Source of the DNA: an uncultured Clostridia bacterium
Lineage (GTDB): Bacteria > Bacillota > Clostridia > Christensenellales > Aristaeellaceae
NCBI GenBank assembly: GCA_945877525.1
Contig: CAMDVP010000059.1
Coordinates: 1 to 13,359, forward strand
DNA: 13,359 bases
Reading direction: 5' to 3'
Position numbers and translations under genes: made by a program. The notes beneath the pieces are model-generated. The model made no database searches. It saw nothing but the letters and a program-made list of their open reading frames with translations, and had not been told where the DNA came from. Below are positions 11,940 to 13,359 of this stretch, one piece after another (positions within the stretch are counted from its first letter, which is position 1; the number at the start of each line of letters is the position of its first letter).

Positions 11940-13130
11940 ATGACAACACTTCGCGGTTTGACCCTGGAGGAAATTCCGGCTTACAACCGTCTGTCCTCCG
12001 CCTGTTTTACCTATCCCGTGAAATCAGAAGCGCTGATTCCGAAGGACATGCCTCCTGAGCGGTTGCGGGAATACCGCGGTGTGTTTGACGGGGAGGGGCG
12101 GCTACTGGGCGCGATGATCCAGCTGAGCATGGACGCGCGCTTTGAAGGGCATACATGCAAGCTCCTTGGTATCGGCGGCGTGGCCACCGACCCTGCTCAC
12201 CGGCGGCACGGGGCGATCCGCCAGCTGTTTGAGGAAGGACTGCCCCGGCTGCATGACGAAGGCTTTGTGTTCAGTGCGCTGTATCCCTTCAGCCATGTGT
12301 TCTATCGGAAGTTCGGGTACGAGCTGGGCATCCTCCGGCGCAATGCGGAGGTGAAAACCTCGGCAATCCGCCGAGATCTGCGCCCCGCCGCCTCTATCCG
12401 TCTGATTCTGCCGGATGAACCGGACGGCGGTATGAGTGACGTGTACGCGAAGTATATCGCTGATAAAAACCTGGCTGTCTGCCGCAGAGAGGATCACTGG
12501 AAGGCCCTGCGGGAGGGCACGCCCTGGGAAAATCTGAAGTACAGCTATATGCTTTACGACGAGGCGCAGCACCCCGTGGGCTACTGGATCGGCACGGCTT
12601 CCAGGAAGGACGACTGCGCGCTGATGACCATCAGGGATATGGCCTATACAAGCCGTGCAGGACTGGAAGCCATCTTTGCCATGCTTCGCACCATGAATGA
12701 AATCGAGACGATCAATCTGACCGTGCCGCAGGACGCGGAACTGCGTTTCCTGGTGACCGATCCCTATGAGGTGAAGGAGACGGTGACCTGCGGCGGTATG
12801 GTGCGCGTGATGAACGCGGAGCGCGCCCTTGGCATGCTGCCCGCGCCGCCAGTGCCTGGGCAGGCGGTGATTGAGGTGCACGACGGGCAAATACCGCAAA
12901 ACTGCGGCTGCTTCACCGTGACATGCGACGGAATCCGCATAACCGTCACGCGGGGCGGCGAGCCGGATTTGCGCTGTGGCATTGGCGGGCTGTCCGCGCT
13001 GGTGACAGGCATGCAGGATTTCGAGGGCGGCGAAGCTTCAGGCTTTGCGGAAGTGCTGCATCCGGAAAAGCGTCCTTTCCTGGCCATGCTGTTCCGGCAG
13101 CGGAAGGCGCACCTGCATAACTATTTCTGA
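11940..13130 (+). CDS. Eis-type GNAT N-acetyltransferase
   Basis: The 396-aa product has the three-part Eis build and length (about 400). The first GNAT domain (1-130) carries the acetyl-CoA site LLGIGGVATDPAHRRHGAIR (75-94), close to the usual (V)GGVAT.P..RR.G. FSALYPFSHVFYRKFGYE (111-128) follows, with Tyr122 at the place of the general acid Tyr126 of mycobacterial Eis. A second GNAT-like domain spans about 150-285. The sterol-carrier-like C-domain (287-396) ends in Tyr-Phe, keeping the terminal aromatic whose carboxylate acts in catalysis in Eis. Eis enzymes acetylate amines on aminoglycosides, polyamines or peptides; the substrate here is unknown. AAAGGAG lies nine nt before the ATG, 24 nt after the chimera. 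It is the last gene of the run before the terminator. Confidence 0.92.
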   Translation: MTTLRGLTLEEIPAYNRLSSACFTYPVKSEALIPKDMPPERLREYRGVFDGEGRLLGAMIQLSMDARFEGHTCKLLGIGGVATDPAHRRHGAIRQLFEEGLPRLHDEGFVFSALYPFSHVFYRKFGYELGILRRNAEVKTSAIRRDLRPAASIRLILPDEPDGGMSDVYAKYIADKNLAVCRREDHWKALREGTPWENLKYSYMLYDEAQHPVGYWIGTASRKDDCALMTIRDMAYTSRAGLEAIFAMLRTMNEIETINLTVPQDAELRFLVTDPYEVKETVTCGGMVRVMNAERALGMLPAPPVPGQAVIEVHDGQIPQNCGCFTVTCDGIRITVTRGGEPDLRCGIGGLSALVTGMQDFEGGEASGFAEVLHPEKRPFLAMLFRQRKAHLHNYF

Positions 13131-13144
13131 TCCTTCAGAAGAAC

Positions 13145-13179
13145 AGTCCGCCATCGGATGAAATGCCGAATGGCGGACT
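13145..13179 (+). terminator. Hairpin terminator after the Eis gene
   Basis: AGTCCGCCAT (13145-13154) and ATGGCGGACT (13170-13179) form a 10-bp stem, with an inner CGG/CCG pair possible in the loop. It starts 14 nt after the Eis stop and is followed by TTCGCATAATAAT, a weak T-tract. It is the only stem of this strength at the end of the run, so it is the likely stop for the plus-strand operon, although termination may be partial. Confidence 0.6.
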
Positions 13180-13222
13180 TTCGCATAATAATAGGTAGAA
13201 AATCTGTGTTCTAATGAAAACA

Positions 13223-13261
13223 ACCGAATAAAAAAAGCAAAGGTTATTGCTTTTGTTCGGT
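13223..13261. repeat. A/T-rich inverted repeat with T-run on the minus strand
   Basis: ACCGAA (13223-13228) / TTCGGT (13256-13261) flank an inner stem AAAAGCAA (13233-13240) / TTGCTTTT (13247-13254) with loop AGGTTA. On the minus strand the inner stem is followed by seven Ts, the form of an intrinsic terminator for transcription entering from the right. On the plus strand the T-run is poor. Confidence 0.45.
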
Positions 13262-13262
13262 G

Positions 13263-13300
13263 CCTGAAAAAAGAGGGAAAAACCCTAAAAAAGATTCAGG
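13263..13300. repeat. Second inverted repeat just upstream of a strong promoter
   Basis: CCTGAA (13263-13268) / TTCAGG (13295-13300) flank an inner AGGG-AAAAA-CCCT stem (13274-13286). Both internal sides are A-runs. Read on the minus strand, AGGG-TTTTT-CCCT is followed by CTTTTTTC, again terminator-like. The repeat ends nine nt before the -35 box at 13309, so it could also be a site for a DNA-binding protein or an A-tract upstream element. Confidence 0.4.
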
Positions 13301-13308
13301 AAAGGGGG

Positions 13309-13337
13309 TTGACAAACGGGGATTGGTTTGGTAATAT
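13309..13337 (+). promoter_or_regulatory. Strong sigma-A promoter reading out of the window
   Basis: TTGACA (13309-13314, perfect) is followed by a 17-nt spacer, then TAATAT (13332-13337) with TG one nt before it (extended -10). A start near 13344 is expected, so 15 nt or so of transcript lie in the window. The driven gene is outside; the near-consensus form and A-rich upstream DNA would suit a stable-RNA or other highly expressed unit, but this is a guess. Confidence 0.75.
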
Positions 13338-13359
13338 AGTCAAGCGCCTTGCGGGAGAC

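Larger units (their letters stand above)
13180..13359. other. Non-coding AT-rich right end
   Basis: No open frame with a ribosome site is seen in this stretch. Its base composition drops sharply from the GC-rich genes to the left. It holds only the two inverted repeats and the outward promoter listed separately. Nothing marks it as a mobile-element end. Confidence 0.6.

Noticed and set aside
1..13359. CRISPR arrays, tRNA/rRNA genes, IS elements, prophage genes
   Set aside because: No regular direct repeats, cloverleaf, transposase motifs or terminal inverted repeats were seen on reading both strands.

Overview
The window comes from a spore-forming, GC-rich Firmicute, most likely a member of the Clostridia. 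Six minus-strand genes are recognisable sporulation/germination genes, the coding DNA is roughly 60% GC, and strong Shine-Dalgarno sites (GGAGG type) precede most genes. I cannot fix the genus from sequence alone.

Minus strand, 3918 down to 1: one run of forespore genes in the order spoIIR - sleB - ypeB - spoVAA - spoVAB - (a possible 44-codon ORF) - spoVAC, the last cut by the window edge. The genes overlap or nearly touch. Two promoter-like sites of the sigma-F/sigma-G type have the same layout (GCATG, 18 nt, CATrCTk, 10 nt, GGAGG). One lies before spoIIR and one before spoVAA. The genes span the start of the spore programme (SpoIIR signals activation of sigma-E) to its end (SleB/YpeB cortex lysis and the SpoVA dipicolinic-acid channel during germination).

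Plus strand, 4105 to 13130, divergent from spoIIR: a probable operon of seven genes. It holds a small membrane-anchored helical protein that looks like the N-terminal half of YpeB; a 767-aa secreted solute-binding protein with an extra beta-propeller-like N-terminal half; two MalF/MalG-type permeases; a membrane-fusion (adaptor) protein; a MacB/FtsX-like permease whose C-terminus is the C-terminal domain of an Eis-type acetyltransferase; and a complete Eis-type GNAT acetyltransferase. Importer and exporter parts sit together, and no ATPase gene is present. A candidate sigma-A promoter with a hairpin leader precedes the run, a strong intercistronic hairpin separates the binding protein from the permeases, and a terminator-like hairpin follows the last gene.

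Right end, 13131-13359: non-coding and abruptly AT-rich. It contains the terminator, two A/T-rich inverted repeats and a strong sigma-A promoter (TTGACA, 17 nt, TGn-extended TAATAT) reading out of the window. No tRNA, rRNA, CRISPR array, IS element or phage gene was seen.

The most notable points are the FtsX-permease/Eis C-domain chimera next to an intact Eis gene, the ATPase-less mixed transporter operon with a propeller-bearing binding protein, the YpeB-like stand-alone protein beside the real ypeB, and the paired forespore promoters.
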